Shown: one piece after another, positions 9,436 to 18,722 of the stretch | Numbering within the stretch: the stretch's first letter is position 1 | Layout: the number at the start of each line of letters is the position of its first letter | NCBI RefSeq assembly: GCF_000621745.1 | Contig: NZ_KK211335.1 | Span: forward strand, 138,490-202,489 | From: Clostridium beijerinckii HUN142 | GTDB taxonomy: Bacteria; Bacillota; Clostridia; Clostridiales; Clostridiaceae | Direction: 5' to 3' | Length of the DNA: 64,000 bases | Notes under the pieces: model-generated | The model's input: only the letters and a program-made list of their open reading frames with translations | Told to the model about the DNA's origin: nothing | Database searches by the model: none | Made by a program: the position numbers and the translations under genes

Positions 9436-10074
9436 TTGAAGAAACTTGCTATATTTGACATAGATTATACCATTACTAAAAAAGAGACTCTAATGGAATT
9501 GTTTAAGTATGTAATTAAGAAAGACATAAAGAATCTTAGATTCGTACCAAGAGCAGCATACTGTGGAATTATGTATGCAATTGGAATGTATGATGAGAGA
9601 AAAGTGAAAGAGGCATTTTTAAAGTTTATAGATGGAATAAAAGAAGAGGAGTTAGCAGAACTTGTTAAAAGGTTCTATGATGACAAGCTAAAAACGATTT
9701 TATATGAAGATGCATTGAAAATGATGAAAAAGCTTAAAAATGAAGGTTATGATATATATTTGATTTCGGCTTCTCCTGAGTTTTATGTTAATGAATTTTA
9801 TAATATAAAAGAAGTTGATAGAGTAATTGGAACTAAATTTACTTTTGAAAATGGAACTTTTGTAAGAAAGATGGTGGGAAATAATTGTAAGGGAGAAGAG
9901 AAGGTTAGAAGATTAAAAGAAATTATTGAACGTGAAAAAATTGAAGTGGATTTTAAGGAGTCATATATGTTTTCTGATTCTTTATCAGATAAACCACTAC
10001 TAGATTTAGTAGGTAAGCCTTATTTAATAAATTATAAAAAAAATCATAATATAGAAATATTAAGATGGAAATAA
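9436..10074 (+). CDS. HAD-superfamily IB phosphatase (SerB-like)
   Basis: A 212-residue protein. The nucleophile motif is FDIDYTITK (Asp8 and Asp10), motif II is LISASPE near residue 115, and motif IV is SDSLSDKPLL near residue 185, with a helical cap between motifs I and II. This is the HAD-IB family that includes phosphoserine phosphatase. Members annotated only as family IB hydrolases often act on phosphoserine, glycerophosphate or other small phosphomonoesters, so the substrate is open. The start is TTG, with AGGTAGG about 11 bases upstream. Promoter and terminator are not clear. Confidence 0.82.
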   Translation: MKKLAIFDIDYTITKKETLMELFKYVIKKDIKNLRFVPRAAYCGIMYAIGMYDERKVKEAFLKFIDGIKEEELAELVKRFYDDKLKTILYEDALKMMKKLKNEGYDIYLISASPEFYVNEFYNIKEVDRVIGTKFTFENGTFVRKMVGNNCKGEEKVRRLKEIIEREKIEVDFKESYMFSDSLSDKPLLDLVGKPYLINYKKNHNIEILRWK

Positions 10075-10158
10075 AATATAAATTAAAGTGTTAGTCTTAT
10101 AAAGAAATGAAATTAGGTTATATATAGTTTTTATAAAGTTAGAAAGGAATGGCGAGCC

Positions 10159-10893
10159 ATGGGAGATAAAATAATTTATGAAGTTTTAAGAGTAATAGAT
10201 AGAAAGCCAATTTTTCTAGAAAGTCATTTAAAAAGAATGAAAAATTCGTTTGATTTAATAAATGAAGAATTTCCGCTAAGTTACGATAATATAAGTAAGG
10301 AAATTGATGAGTTGATAAAAAATGAAAATAAATCTGACGGAAATATAAAAATAACATTTGGAATTAATGAAAAAAAGCTAAGAGTATTTTTTATTGAACA
10401 TTCATATCCATCTGATGAAATGTATATAAATGGTGTTGATACCATACTTTATTTTGGAGAAAGAGAAAATCCTAATGCAAAAATAATAAATGATACCTTT
10501 AGAGAAAAGGTTAATAAAGAGATAAAAGATAAAAATGCGTATGAGGCCATCTTGGTTGATTCAAACGGATATATAACGGAAGGCAGTAGATCAAATATTT
10601 TCATTGTTAAAGGAAATAAACTTTTGACATCACCTGTAAAAGCTGTATTACCAGGTGTGACTAGAGGAGAAATAATAGATATTGCCAATAAAGTTGGAAT
10701 TGAAGTTAATGAAGTAGAGTATAAATATTCAGATATTGATAAATTAGATGGTATGTTTATTTCGGGAACATCTCCTAAAATATTACCAATAAAAACAGTA
10801 GATAGAATAAGTTTTAATGTAGATAATAACATAATTAGAAAATTGATGAAAGAATATGATAGTGAGATAGAAAAGTATATAAAAAATCATTAA
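10159..10893 (+). CDS. Class IV aminotransferase (PabC / branched-chain / D-amino-acid type)
   Basis: A 244-residue fold-type IV PLP enzyme. The likely PLP lysine is Lys108 in ENPNAKIIND. The signature YITEGSRSNIF is at 128-138 with its glutamate at 131, and LPGVTRG follows at 154. The family covers 4-amino-4-deoxychorismate lyase, branched-chain aminotransferase and D-alanine aminotransferase. The short length and lack of a long N-terminal extension favour PabC or a D-amino-acid type, but neighbours do not settle it: there is no pabA or pabB here. The start ATG has a preceding GGCGAG, a modest ribosome site. Confidence 0.8.
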   Translation: MGDKIIYEVLRVIDRKPIFLESHLKRMKNSFDLINEEFPLSYDNISKEIDELIKNENKSDGNIKITFGINEKKLRVFFIEHSYPSDEMYINGVDTILYFGERENPNAKIINDTFREKVNKEIKDKNAYEAILVDSNGYITEGSRSNIFIVKGNKLLTSPVKAVLPGVTRGEIIDIANKVGIEVNEVEYKYSDIDKLDGMFISGTSPKILPIKTVDRISFNVDNNIIRKLMKEYDSEIEKYIKNH

Positions 10894-10969
10894 AATTAAG
10901 TTAATTTGTATTTTCATGTAAAATAATATAGATTAATAGAAATAATGGATATAAAATTAAAATGGGCTG

Positions 10970-10978
10970 TGGTATACT
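10970..10978 (+). promoter_or_regulatory. Candidate extended -10 promoter for the chemotaxis operon
   Basis: TGGTATACT is an extended -10 element about 35 bases upstream of the fapA-like start. I see no convincing -35 at 16-18 bases, and no SigD-type sequence here. Confidence 0.35.
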
Positions 10979-11011
10979 TAAATAAAGGAGTATATTTAGG
11001 GGGAGATATTT

Positions 11012-12961
11012 ATGGAATTGAAGTTTTCTGGAACATCCTTAGATGAATGTCTTGAAAAAGCATCTTCTGAATTAAATATTTCGAAAGAAGCTTTAAAATA
11101 TAGAGTTATTAAGGAAGAAAAGAAATTTTTTAGAAAAAAAGTAGAAATAGAAATAATAGAAGTTGACGAAAATAAAATCAGCATCGAGGAAAAAGAAATA
11201 ATTGAAGAACTACCAGAAGCTAAAGAAGAATTTGGAGCTAAGATTGAGAATGGGAAAATAATAATAACAGAATCTAAGAATAAAGACGAAATTATTACTA
11301 TAAAAACTTGTCCAGATGTAATTTTGATTATTAATGGACAGAAATGTGATGGTATAACTCCTGTAACGTCACGAGATAAAATTGAATATAAATTTGAAGA
11401 GTCTGAACCGGTAAGAAATATCAATATATCGATTACAGATGATAAAATGGAAGCATATGTTGATATCAAATCAACCCCATCTCATGTATACGAATTAGTT
11501 GATCAAGAATATCAAAAAAACTTGACAATTAAAAAGAAGAATGCTGATAATAAATATCCACCAAAATATACAGTAAAAGAATTAGAAGATTTATTAAAGA
11601 ATAATAGAATTAAATATGGAATTATTAAAAAAGAACTTGAAGCTATATGCAATGAGCATAATATAGAAAAGAAATTAGTTGCCAAAGGAGTACCAGCTGT
11701 AGATGATATTCCGGATGAGATTCAAGTTTTATTTCACGATTCGGAAGAATTAATTCATTATAAAGATTCAGAAGAAAGAGTTGATTATAGAAATAGATTT
11801 CTAATTGCAAATGTTAAAGTTGGAGAGGTTATAGGTAGAATAGTACCTGGTAAGCCAGGGAATGATGGACAAGATATCTTTGGCACTACTGTTAAAAGAA
11901 AAACTTTTAAAAAGGTAGGAGTAAAGATTGGAGAAGGGTGTAAACTTGAAAATAACAGTATTATAGCAACATCTGAAGGTAAACCTGCTTATAAAGCTAA
12001 TACATTTGTAGTGAACAAACTATACAAGGTAGATGAAGTAGATCTAAAAAGCGGAAACATAGATTTTGTTGGAAATGTTGAAGTTGTCGGCAATGTTTTA
12101 GAAGCTATGGAAGTTAAGGCAGGGAATGAGCTTCATGTTGGCAAAAATGTAGAATCTGCAATATTGAGATCTTCAGGAGAAATTTTTATAGGTGGAAATA
12201 TATTGAATTCAACAGTAACAGCTGGATCTGAAAATGTTGAAAAAAAGCAGTATTTAGAAAGTTTGAAGAGCTTATCTAATATTATTAATGACTTAGTTAA
12301 TTCAACAAAACAAGTAAAAGAACATAACTTACTAGGTTCAAAGAAAGATGGAGAAATAATTAAAATATTAATAGAGAATAAGTTCAAATCATTACCTAAA
12401 ATATGTAGAAATATTTTGAATTACAACATGTCCGAAGGAATTCAACATAATGATGTTACTACATTTATAATAAATAAACTATTAGGGCTTGGGCCACTTA
12501 AAATAAATAATATTAATGAATTTGACATTTTTAAGGAATTGTTAGATGAAGAAATTTGCGAAATAGAGGATTTAATAGTGATTCCTACAAATGTTCATTT
12601 AGCATATGCTCAGGGATCAACAATAGAAGCATCAGGAAGTGTTTTCATAACAGGTAAAGGACAGTATACATGCAACATAATAGCTTTAGAAAATATAGAG
12701 TTTACTAGTGAAAAAGCTGTTTGTAGAGGTGGTACACTTTCAGCTGGATCTGAAATAAAACTAAAGACAGTGGGAAGTGTAGCAGGAGTTAGTACTGTTT
12801 TAAAAGTCTCTAAAAAAGGAAGAATTACAGCTGACATAGCTTATAACAATACTATTTTTTGCTTTGGAGAAAAACAAATTATGTTAGAAGTTTCTTCTAA
12901 AAATGTAGAGGCATATATAGATAAAACTGGAGAAATAACAATTGATAAATTTATACTATAG
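11012..12961 (+). CDS. FapA/DUF342 family protein with Jag-N head
   Basis: A 649-residue protein. The first ~50 residues (FSGTSLDECLEKASSEL, then KEEKKFFRKK) match the Jag-N domain. The middle and C-terminal parts match the FapA/DUF342 family: VPGKPGNDGQDIFG near 280, followed by repeating V..AGNELHVG, GEIFIGGNI and GSVFITGKG turns that suggest a right-handed beta-solenoid. Family members are often encoded beside clostridial chemotaxis and flagellar genes, and a role in cell-surface or flagellar assembly has been proposed, but the biochemical role is unsettled. It opens the chemotaxis operon, 14 bases before cheW. The ribosome site is GGGGGAG. Confidence 0.85.
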   Translation: MELKFSGTSLDECLEKASSELNISKEALKYRVIKEEKKFFRKKVEIEIIEVDENKISIEEKEIIEELPEAKEEFGAKIENGKIIITESKNKDEIITIKTCPDVILIINGQKCDGITPVTSRDKIEYKFEESEPVRNINISITDDKMEAYVDIKSTPSHVYELVDQEYQKNLTIKKKNADNKYPPKYTVKELEDLLKNNRIKYGIIKKELEAICNEHNIEKKLVAKGVPAVDDIPDEIQVLFHDSEELIHYKDSEERVDYRNRFLIANVKVGEVIGRIVPGKPGNDGQDIFGTTVKRKTFKKVGVKIGEGCKLENNSIIATSEGKPAYKANTFVVNKLYKVDEVDLKSGNIDFVGNVEVVGNVLEAMEVKAGNELHVGKNVESAILRSSGEIFIGGNILNSTVTAGSENVEKKQYLESLKSLSNIINDLVNSTKQVKEHNLLGSKKDGEIIKILIENKFKSLPKICRNILNYNMSEGIQHNDVTTFIINKLLGLGPLKINNINEFDIFKELLDEEICEIEDLIVIPTNVHLAYAQGSTIEASGSVFITGKGQYTCNIIALENIEFTSEKAVCRGGTLSAGSEIKLKTVGSVAGVSTVLKVSKKGRITADIAYNNTIFCFGEKQIMLEVSSKNVEAYIDKTGEITIDKFIL

Positions 12962-12975
12962 GAGGGTTCAAAATA

Positions 12976-13425
12976 ATGTCAAGTAATGAAGTGAAAATTT
13001 TGATATTTGGATTAAATGGAGAACATTACGCAACGGATATAAAAGAAGTTGAGAGAATTTTAGGGTATGAGGAACCAACTATTCTTCCTGATTCACCTAG
13101 TTTTGTAAAGGGAGTAATAAATTATGAACAAAGTATACTTCCAATAATTAGTTTGTCAAAAAAGTTTAACTTTGGAGAAGACAAAGAAAATGATAATAGA
13201 AAAATAATAGTTGTAAAAAGAGCCGAAAATAAATTTGGAATTATTGTGGAAAATGTTTACGAAGTGCGAGATGTTAATAGTGATTTAATGGAAGAGGCGC
13301 CTCCTATAACAGCAACAATAGACAAAAGATATATAGCTGGTCTAATAAAATTAGAAGATAAGATAGTTATTTTATTGGACTTAGAAAAGATACTGTCTTC
13401 AGAGGATGAAGAAAAAATCTTTTAG
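12976..13425 (+). CDS. cheW: CheW chemotaxis coupling protein (first copy)
   Basis: A 149-residue CheW domain: the N-terminal strand VKILIFGLNGEHYATDI, then FVKGVINYEQSILPIISLSKKF, the core loop that contacts receptors and CheA. CheW links chemoreceptors to the CheA kinase in the membrane-proximal array. This is one of two cheW genes in the operon (the other is at 19.2 kb). It differs from that one by having INYEQSILPII where the other has INLRGSIKSLV, so it lacks the usual INLRG arginine. It may serve a different receptor set. It is 9 bases from cheD. Confidence 0.9.
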   Translation: MSSNEVKILIFGLNGEHYATDIKEVERILGYEEPTILPDSPSFVKGVINYEQSILPIISLSKKFNFGEDKENDNRKIIVVKRAENKFGIIVENVYEVRDVNSDLMEEAPPITATIDKRYIAGLIKLEDKIVILLDLEKILSSEDEEKIF

Positions 13426-13434
13426 GGGGTAAAG

Positions 13435-13923
13435 ATGGTAAGTGCAGAAGTAAAAGTTGGAATAGCTGATCTGAATTTAGTGATAGATCCAGGAACAATA
13501 ATGACAATTGGCTTAGGATCATGTATAGGAATTGCTTTATATGATAAGGCAGTTAAGGTGGCGGGATTAGCACATATAATGCTTCCTGATAGTACACAAT
13601 TTAAGAGCAGTGCAAACCCCATGAAATTTGCAGATTTAGCTATTCCAATATTAATTGATAAAATGGAAAAGCAAGGGTGTAAAAAGAGAAATATAGTAGC
13701 TAAAATAGCTGGAGGAGCTTCAATGTTTAATTTTTCTGATAAGAGTATAATAAGCGATATTGGAAAAAGAAATAGTGATGCGGTAAAGAAAAGACTAAAA
13801 GAAGAAAGTATTCCTTTAATAGCTGAAGAGATAGGTGGAAATAAGGGTAGAACTATGATACTTTATGCTAGCGATGGAAAAGTAATACTTAAAGTTGTAG
13901 GACATGGAATTGTAGAATTGTAG
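13435..13923 (+). CDS. cheD: CheD receptor glutamine deamidase
   Basis: A 162-residue protein. The catalytic cysteine is in GLGSCIGIALYD (Cys30) and the histidine in GLAHIMLPDS (His47), the hallmark CheD pair. CheD deamidates glutamines on chemoreceptors and, in the Bacillus-type system, binds CheC and boosts its CheY-P phosphatase activity. Both partners are encoded in this operon. The start ATG follows an AGGGGG site and the preceding cheW stop by 9 bases. Confidence 0.95.
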   Translation: MVSAEVKVGIADLNLVIDPGTIMTIGLGSCIGIALYDKAVKVAGLAHIMLPDSTQFKSSANPMKFADLAIPILIDKMEKQGCKKRNIVAKIAGGASMFNFSDKSIISDIGKRNSDAVKKRLKEESIPLIAEEIGGNKGRTMILYASDGKVILKVVGHGIVEL

Positions 13924-13946
13924 AATAAAAAGAGAGGTGTGATTAG

Positions 13947-15053
13947 GTGGGTAAGATAAAGATTATTGTTGTTGATGATTCAGCTTTTATGAGAAAAGCT
14001 ATATCAGATATGATAGAATCAGAAAGTAATTTTGAAGTTGTGGCTAAATTAAGGGATGGAAGAGAATTAGTTGAGAAGGTAGATGAGTACAATCCAGACC
14101 TTATCACATTAGATGTACATATGAGGGATTTAGACGGGCTTGCAACTCTTAAAGAATTAAAAAGACTTGGAAAAAGTTATCCTGTACTAATGCTTAGCAG
14201 TTCAACGACAGAAGGATCGGAATTAACTTTAGAATGTTTAGATAATGGAGCTGTTAGTTTTATAACTAAGCCATCAGGAAGTATTTCATTGGATATAGCA
14301 AAAGTTAAAAATAACTTAATAGAACAAATAAAAAGTATAACTAGTAATATTAATTCTAGAAAGAAGTTAACAAGCTTAGAAATTAATAAAAATAACACAA
14401 TGACCAATAATGAGGCGTTTTTAAATAATTTAAATGCAATAAAAGAAAAAAATATACATAGAGTAAGCGCTGTACCTAAAAATAAAAAGATAGATGCAGT
14501 TGTTATTGGAGCATCTACTGGAGGACCTAAGGCTCTTCAGGAAGTATTAACTAAATTGCCTGAGAACTTAGGTGTTCCAGTTTTTGTAGTTCAGCATATG
14601 CCAGAAGGGTTTACAAAAGTATTTTCTGAAAGATTAGATAAAGCTTGCAAGATGAAAGTGCTTGAAGCAGCAGAAGGAATGAGAATTAGCAATGATACTA
14701 TATATATTGCTAAGGGCGGTCAACATATGACTGTAGGCTCAAATAATTTAATACACCTAAATGAAGAACCACCTATATGGGGTGTAAGGCCAGCCGTTGA
14801 TAAGCTATTTAACTCTGCTATAAAAGTTTACAGGGGAAATTTAATATCTGTAATTCTTACAGGAATGGGCAGAGATGGTGCTGATGGTACTGCTAATATA
14901 AAAGATAGTGGTGGTATAACAATTTCAGAGGATAAATCTACATGTACGATTTATGGCATGCCAAAGGCTGCATTTGAAACTGGAAAAGTAGATTTAGTAG
15001 TTCCGCTTGATGAGATAGCTGAAAATATAGTAAAAATAATTAAACACTTATAG
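13947..15053 (+). CDS. cheB: CheB receptor methylesterase/deamidase response regulator
   Basis: A 368-residue protein. The receiver domain is at ~4-125, with VVDDSAFMR and phospho-acceptor Asp56 in LITLDVHM. A linker of ~60 residues follows, then the esterase domain with the Ser motif GASTGGPKAL, the His motif VQHMPEGF and the Asp motif TGMGRDGADG. It removes methyl groups from receptor glutamates when phosphorylated by CheA, opposing CheR, the next gene. The start is GTG, with AGAGAGGTG upstream. Confidence 0.96.
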   Translation: MGKIKIIVVDDSAFMRKAISDMIESESNFEVVAKLRDGRELVEKVDEYNPDLITLDVHMRDLDGLATLKELKRLGKSYPVLMLSSSTTEGSELTLECLDNGAVSFITKPSGSISLDIAKVKNNLIEQIKSITSNINSRKKLTSLEINKNNTMTNNEAFLNNLNAIKEKNIHRVSAVPKNKKIDAVVIGASTGGPKALQEVLTKLPENLGVPVFVVQHMPEGFTKVFSERLDKACKMKVLEAAEGMRISNDTIYIAKGGQHMTVGSNNLIHLNEEPPIWGVRPAVDKLFNSAIKVYRGNLISVILTGMGRDGADGTANIKDSGGITISEDKSTCTIYGMPKAAFETGKVDLVVPLDEIAENIVKIIKHL

Positions 15054-15061
15054 GAGGAAGT

Positions 15062-15829
15062 ATGGATTTTAATGAATTTCATAAATGGGTTCATAAAGAG
15101 TTGGGGATAAATCTGTCAGCATATAAGCCAGAACAACTCAATAGAAGAATAAACAGCTTAATGACAAGAGTTGGCATAAAAACACTAGATGAATATTCCA
15201 AGTCTATAAAAAGTAATTCAGAGCAGAGACAAAAGTTTTTGGATTTTATAACAATAAATGTAACAGAATTTTTTAGAAATCCAGAATTATTTACTGATCT
15301 AGAAAAACAAATTGCAAAAGATTTACTACCAAGTAATCCTAGTCTAAAAATTTGGAGTGCAGCTTGTTCAATAGGCTGTGAGCCATATTCATTAGGAATG
15401 ATATTAGATAAGTTAGCGCCAAATGGAAGACATAATATAATAGCTACAGATATAGATGATACTATACTTTCTAGGGCAAAGCTTGGGGAATATACTCAAA
15501 ATGAAATGAAAGGTGTAAATAATGCAGATTTAAGTAAATATTTTAAAGTAAAGGACGATAAGTATTATGTAGAGTCTAAAATTAAGAATATGGTTACTTT
15601 TAAAAAACATGATTTAATTTTAGATAGATATGATACTGGCTTTGATTTAATTGTGTGTAGAAATGTAGTTATTTATTTTAATAATGATGTTAAACAGGAA
15701 ATTTATAAAAAATTTAGTAACTCATTAAAAAAAGGTGGGCTTTTATTTGTAGGGGCTACAGAGAGCATTTATAATTATAGAGACTATGGATTTGAAAAAG
15801 CATCAACCTTTATTTATAAAAAGATATAG
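15062..15829 (+). CDS. cheR: CheR chemoreceptor methyltransferase
   Basis: A 255-residue protein with the all-helical N-terminal domain and a SAM-binding domain: NVTEFFRNPELF, IWSAACSIGCEPYSLG (SAM loop) and CRNVVIYF. It methylates receptor glutamates with SAM for adaptation. It is spaced 8 bases from cheB and 13 bases before the chosen cheA start. The ribosome site AGGAGG lies just before the ATG. Confidence 0.96.
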   Translation: MDFNEFHKWVHKELGINLSAYKPEQLNRRINSLMTRVGIKTLDEYSKSIKSNSEQRQKFLDFITINVTEFFRNPELFTDLEKQIAKDLLPSNPSLKIWSAACSIGCEPYSLGMILDKLAPNGRHNIIATDIDDTILSRAKLGEYTQNEMKGVNNADLSKYFKVKDDKYYVESKIKNMVTFKKHDLILDRYDTGFDLIVCRNVVIYFNNDVKQEIYKKFSNSLKKGGLLFVGATESIYNYRDYGFEKASTFIYKKI

Positions 15830-15842
15830 AGGAGGAGTAAGG

Positions 15843-17906
15843 ATGGATACATCTCAATATATGTCAATGTTTTTAGAGGAGTCATTAGAAAATTTACAAA
15901 CATTGAATGAATCACTATTAGATTTAGAACAAAATCCAGATGATACAGATAAGGTTAATGAAATATTTAGAGTTGCTCATACAATTAAGGGAATGGCAGC
16001 GACTATGGGATTTACTGATTTGGCAGAACTTACCCATAAGATGGAAGACGTATTAGCTGAATTCAGAGAAGGAAAGTTAAAAGTAACTCAGGATGTAGTA
16101 ACAGTACTATTTGATTGTCTTGATACATTAGAAAAGATGGTTGATAATGTTCAAGAAGGTTCTGAAGAAAAAATAGATATAGATGGGATAATGAAGGCTT
16201 TAGCCTATATAAAAGAAAATGGAAATAAGAGTGCTGCACAAGAAGAAGCACAAGCTAGTGAAGTTAAATCAGAAAAAGAAAGTAAGCATGCATTAGGCGA
16301 TGAGTTTGATTTAGATTTAAACCAATATGATACATCTGTTATTAGACAAGCTAGAGAAAAAGGATTTAACTCTATTGAACTAAAAGTAACATTGAGTGAA
16401 AATACTTTATTAAAATCAGCAAGAGCGTTTTTAATTGTTAAAGACCTTGAAGATCATGGGGAGATATTAAAATCAGACCCATCAACTCAAGAAATTGAAA
16501 ATGAAGAGTTTGATTTTGAATTAAAATTTATCCTAGTAACCAAAAACACTGTAGATGAAATATTAACTGTTGTAAATGGGATTTCAGAAGTTGCAAAAGT
16601 TGAAGCTTCTTTAATAGAATTAGAAAGTTCAGATATAGCTCCAAAAGAAGCAGAAGTAAAAGAAGTGCCACAACTACCAGTTATAGAAAAAGCTGCGGTA
16701 GAAAAGCCGGCTGAAGCAAAAGTTGAGATAATTCAACCAGTTGCTAAAAAGCCTGCTCAAAAGAAAGAAGTTAAGAAAGCGCATCAATCAGTAAGAGTTG
16801 ATCTAGAAAGAATAGATAATTTAATGAATATGGTTTCTGAGCTTGTAATTTACAGAACACGATTAGAACAAATCGTAAATGTTCATAAGTCGCAAGAATT
16901 AAATGAAACATTGGAACAAGTTGGAAGAACAACATCTGATCTTCAAGACTTAGTTATGAAAATTAGAATGCTTCCATTAGACACAGTATTCAATAGATTC
17001 CCAAGAATGATAAGAGATATATCAGTAGAACTAAATAAGGAAATTAACTTTATTATAGAAGGTGCTGATACAGAACTTGATAGAACTGTTATTGATGAAA
17101 TAGGTGAACCATTAATACATTTATTAAGAAACGCAGCGGATCATGGTGTAGAATCTGTTGAAAAGAGAGTTGCACAAGGTAAGTCTCCAGTTGGAACAGT
17201 CAAGTTGGTTGCTTATCAAGAAGGTACTAAAGCATTAATAAAAGTAATTGATGATGGTGCAGGAATAAATCTTGAAAGAGTAAAAGCTAAAGCAGAGCAA
17301 AGAGGAATAAACACAGAAGGAATGTCAGATAGTGATATTAAGAACTTGATTTTTGCTCAAGGATTTAGTACTAATGAAGTTGTAACAGATATCTCAGGAA
17401 GAGGAGTTGGAATGGATGTTGTTAAGACAAAAATTGCAGCACTCGGTGGTACTGTAGACTTACTAAGTGAAGAAGGAAAAGGTTCAACTTTTGTAATTAA
17501 GCTTCCACTTACATTACAAATAATACAAGCTTTACTTGTAAAAATAGGAGAAGAAACATTAGCAATATCATTAGGCTTTATTGATAGAGTAATTGACTAT
17601 AAAGAAGAAAATATAAAGAAAAGTAATGGAAAAGAAGTTATTATTTATAGAGAAAATGTAATTCCATTAGTAAGATTAAATGAAACTTTAGATATAGAGG
17701 CTAGTAATACTGATAAGAAATTTGTTATAATAGTTAATGTAGGTGATAAAACTATAGGTTTATTAGTCGATTCATTACTTGGGCAACAAGAAATAGTTAT
17801 AAAACCACTCGGAAAAACATTAAAGAATTTAGATCAGTATATTGGTGCAACTATACTTGGTAATGGTTTAGTAACGCTGATACTAGATGTAGGGGCATTA
17901 TTATAA
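15843..17906 (+). CDS. cheA: CheA chemotaxis histidine kinase
   Basis: A 687-residue protein. The P1 Hpt domain has phospho-histidine His46 in RVAHTIKGMAATMGF. The P2 CheY/CheB-binding region follows (~160-270), with a Pro/Ala/Glu/Lys-rich linker (about 275-310). The P3 dimer helices come next, then the P4 kinase with LLRNAADHGVE (N box), DDGAGINLERV (G1) and GRGVGMDVV (G2), and a C-terminal P5 CheW-like domain. A further in-frame ATG at 15786 lies inside cheR; the start at 15843 has AGGAGGAG just ahead and gives the standard N-terminus. After cheA there are 194 bases of structured leader before cheC. Confidence 0.96.
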   Translation: MDTSQYMSMFLEESLENLQTLNESLLDLEQNPDDTDKVNEIFRVAHTIKGMAATMGFTDLAELTHKMEDVLAEFREGKLKVTQDVVTVLFDCLDTLEKMVDNVQEGSEEKIDIDGIMKALAYIKENGNKSAAQEEAQASEVKSEKESKHALGDEFDLDLNQYDTSVIRQAREKGFNSIELKVTLSENTLLKSARAFLIVKDLEDHGEILKSDPSTQEIENEEFDFELKFILVTKNTVDEILTVVNGISEVAKVEASLIELESSDIAPKEAEVKEVPQLPVIEKAAVEKPAEAKVEIIQPVAKKPAQKKEVKKAHQSVRVDLERIDNLMNMVSELVIYRTRLEQIVNVHKSQELNETLEQVGRTTSDLQDLVMKIRMLPLDTVFNRFPRMIRDISVELNKEINFIIEGADTELDRTVIDEIGEPLIHLLRNAADHGVESVEKRVAQGKSPVGTVKLVAYQEGTKALIKVIDDGAGINLERVKAKAEQRGINTEGMSDSDIKNLIFAQGFSTNEVVTDISGRGVGMDVVKTKIAALGGTVDLLSEEGKGSTFVIKLPLTLQIIQALLVKIGEETLAISLGFIDRVIDYKEENIKKSNGKEVIIYRENVIPLVRLNETLDIEASNTDKKFVIIVNVGDKTIGLLVDSLLGQQEIVIKPLGKTLKNLDQYIGATILGNGLVTLILDVGALL

Positions 17907-17983
17907 AGTGAAATTTTTAAGTAAGATTTTTAAATCTAATTAAAATTAGTTTGACTTATAATTCCGTAAAAGTGAGCAAAAGG

Positions 17984-18094
17984 CTAAAGGTTTGGAGTGG
18001 ACAAGATATATTATTATTGGTATGTTATAACAGCAATAATAATATATAAATGTGAGATGATTGGCCCTTTAGGGTGAGAAATTTTAAAGGAGGG
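17984..18094 (+). promoter_or_regulatory. Structured leader of the cheC segment with alternative pairing over the ribosome site
   Basis: CTAAAGG (17984-17990) can pair with CCTTTAG (18066-18072). The same CCTTTA can instead pair with TAAAGG (18085-18090), which is part of the cheC ribosome site AAAGGAGGG (18086-18094). A separate perfect 14-bp hairpin (18006-18019 with 18034-18047) sits between them. The two 6-7 bp pairings exclude each other, the layout of a translational switch. It does not match the c-di-GMP or other riboswitch consensus sequences I know. Confidence 0.45.
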
Positions 18095-18100
18095 TTATAA

Positions 18101-18703
18101 GTGGAGTATTCTAATTTAAGCACTTTGCAATTAGATGCACTTAAAGAAGTTTCTAACATAGGTGCAGGTAATGCAGCAACTGCTCTTTCTATGATGATGG
18201 GAAAAAAAGTAGATATGACAGTACCAGCAGTAAATGTAGTAAAACTAGAAGAAGTATTTCAAGAAAGTGGAGAATGTGCTGTAGCTGGAACAGTTGTAAG
18301 AGTGCTGGGCGATATTTCGGGAAATATGCTTTTGGTGTTCGACCAGGAAACAGCTGAAAATGTAATAAAAAAATTAGTTGGAAGCAAGCAGTCTCCAGAA
18401 AGTGAAATGGGAAGTTCTGTATTATGCGAGATAGCGAATATAATATCAGCATCATATATGAATGCTATTGCACAATTAACTAATCTTGTTATGGCACCAT
18501 CAGTGCCTGCAACTTCATTTGATATGTTAGGTGCAATACTCACAACTACATTTATTGAGTCCAATCAATATGATGAATATATACTAGATATTGAAACTGT
18601 ATTCTTAGACAGTGATACAGAAGAGAATATAGGTGGACATTTTTATTATATCCCTATGCCGGGTTCGTTAGAGAAAATATTGAAATCTATAGGAATAAAT
18701 TAA
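18101..18703 (+). CDS. cheC: CheC CheY-P phosphatase
   Basis: A 200-residue CheC with both active-site helices: DALKEVSNIGAGNAATAL (D-x3-E-x2-N) near residue 10, and CEIANIISASYMNAIAQL (E-x2-N) near residue 109. CheC dephosphorylates CheY-P and binds CheD. The start is GTG, 6 bases after AAAGGAGGG, a very strong site that the leader may hide. It is followed after 19 bases by cheY. Confidence 0.95.
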   Translation: MEYSNLSTLQLDALKEVSNIGAGNAATALSMMMGKKVDMTVPAVNVVKLEEVFQESGECAVAGTVVRVLGDISGNMLLVFDQETAENVIKKLVGSKQSPESEMGSSVLCEIANIISASYMNAIAQLTNLVMAPSVPATSFDMLGAILTTTFIESNQYDEYILDIETVFLDSDTEENIGGHFYYIPMPGSLEKILKSIGIN

Positions 18704-18722
18704 ATTTTGGAGGTAAAATTAT

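Noticed and set aside
17907..18100. Cyclic-di-GMP (GEMM) riboswitch before cheC
   Set aside because: The conserved GEMM-I and class II sequence blocks are not present. Only a generic switch-like pairing can be supported.
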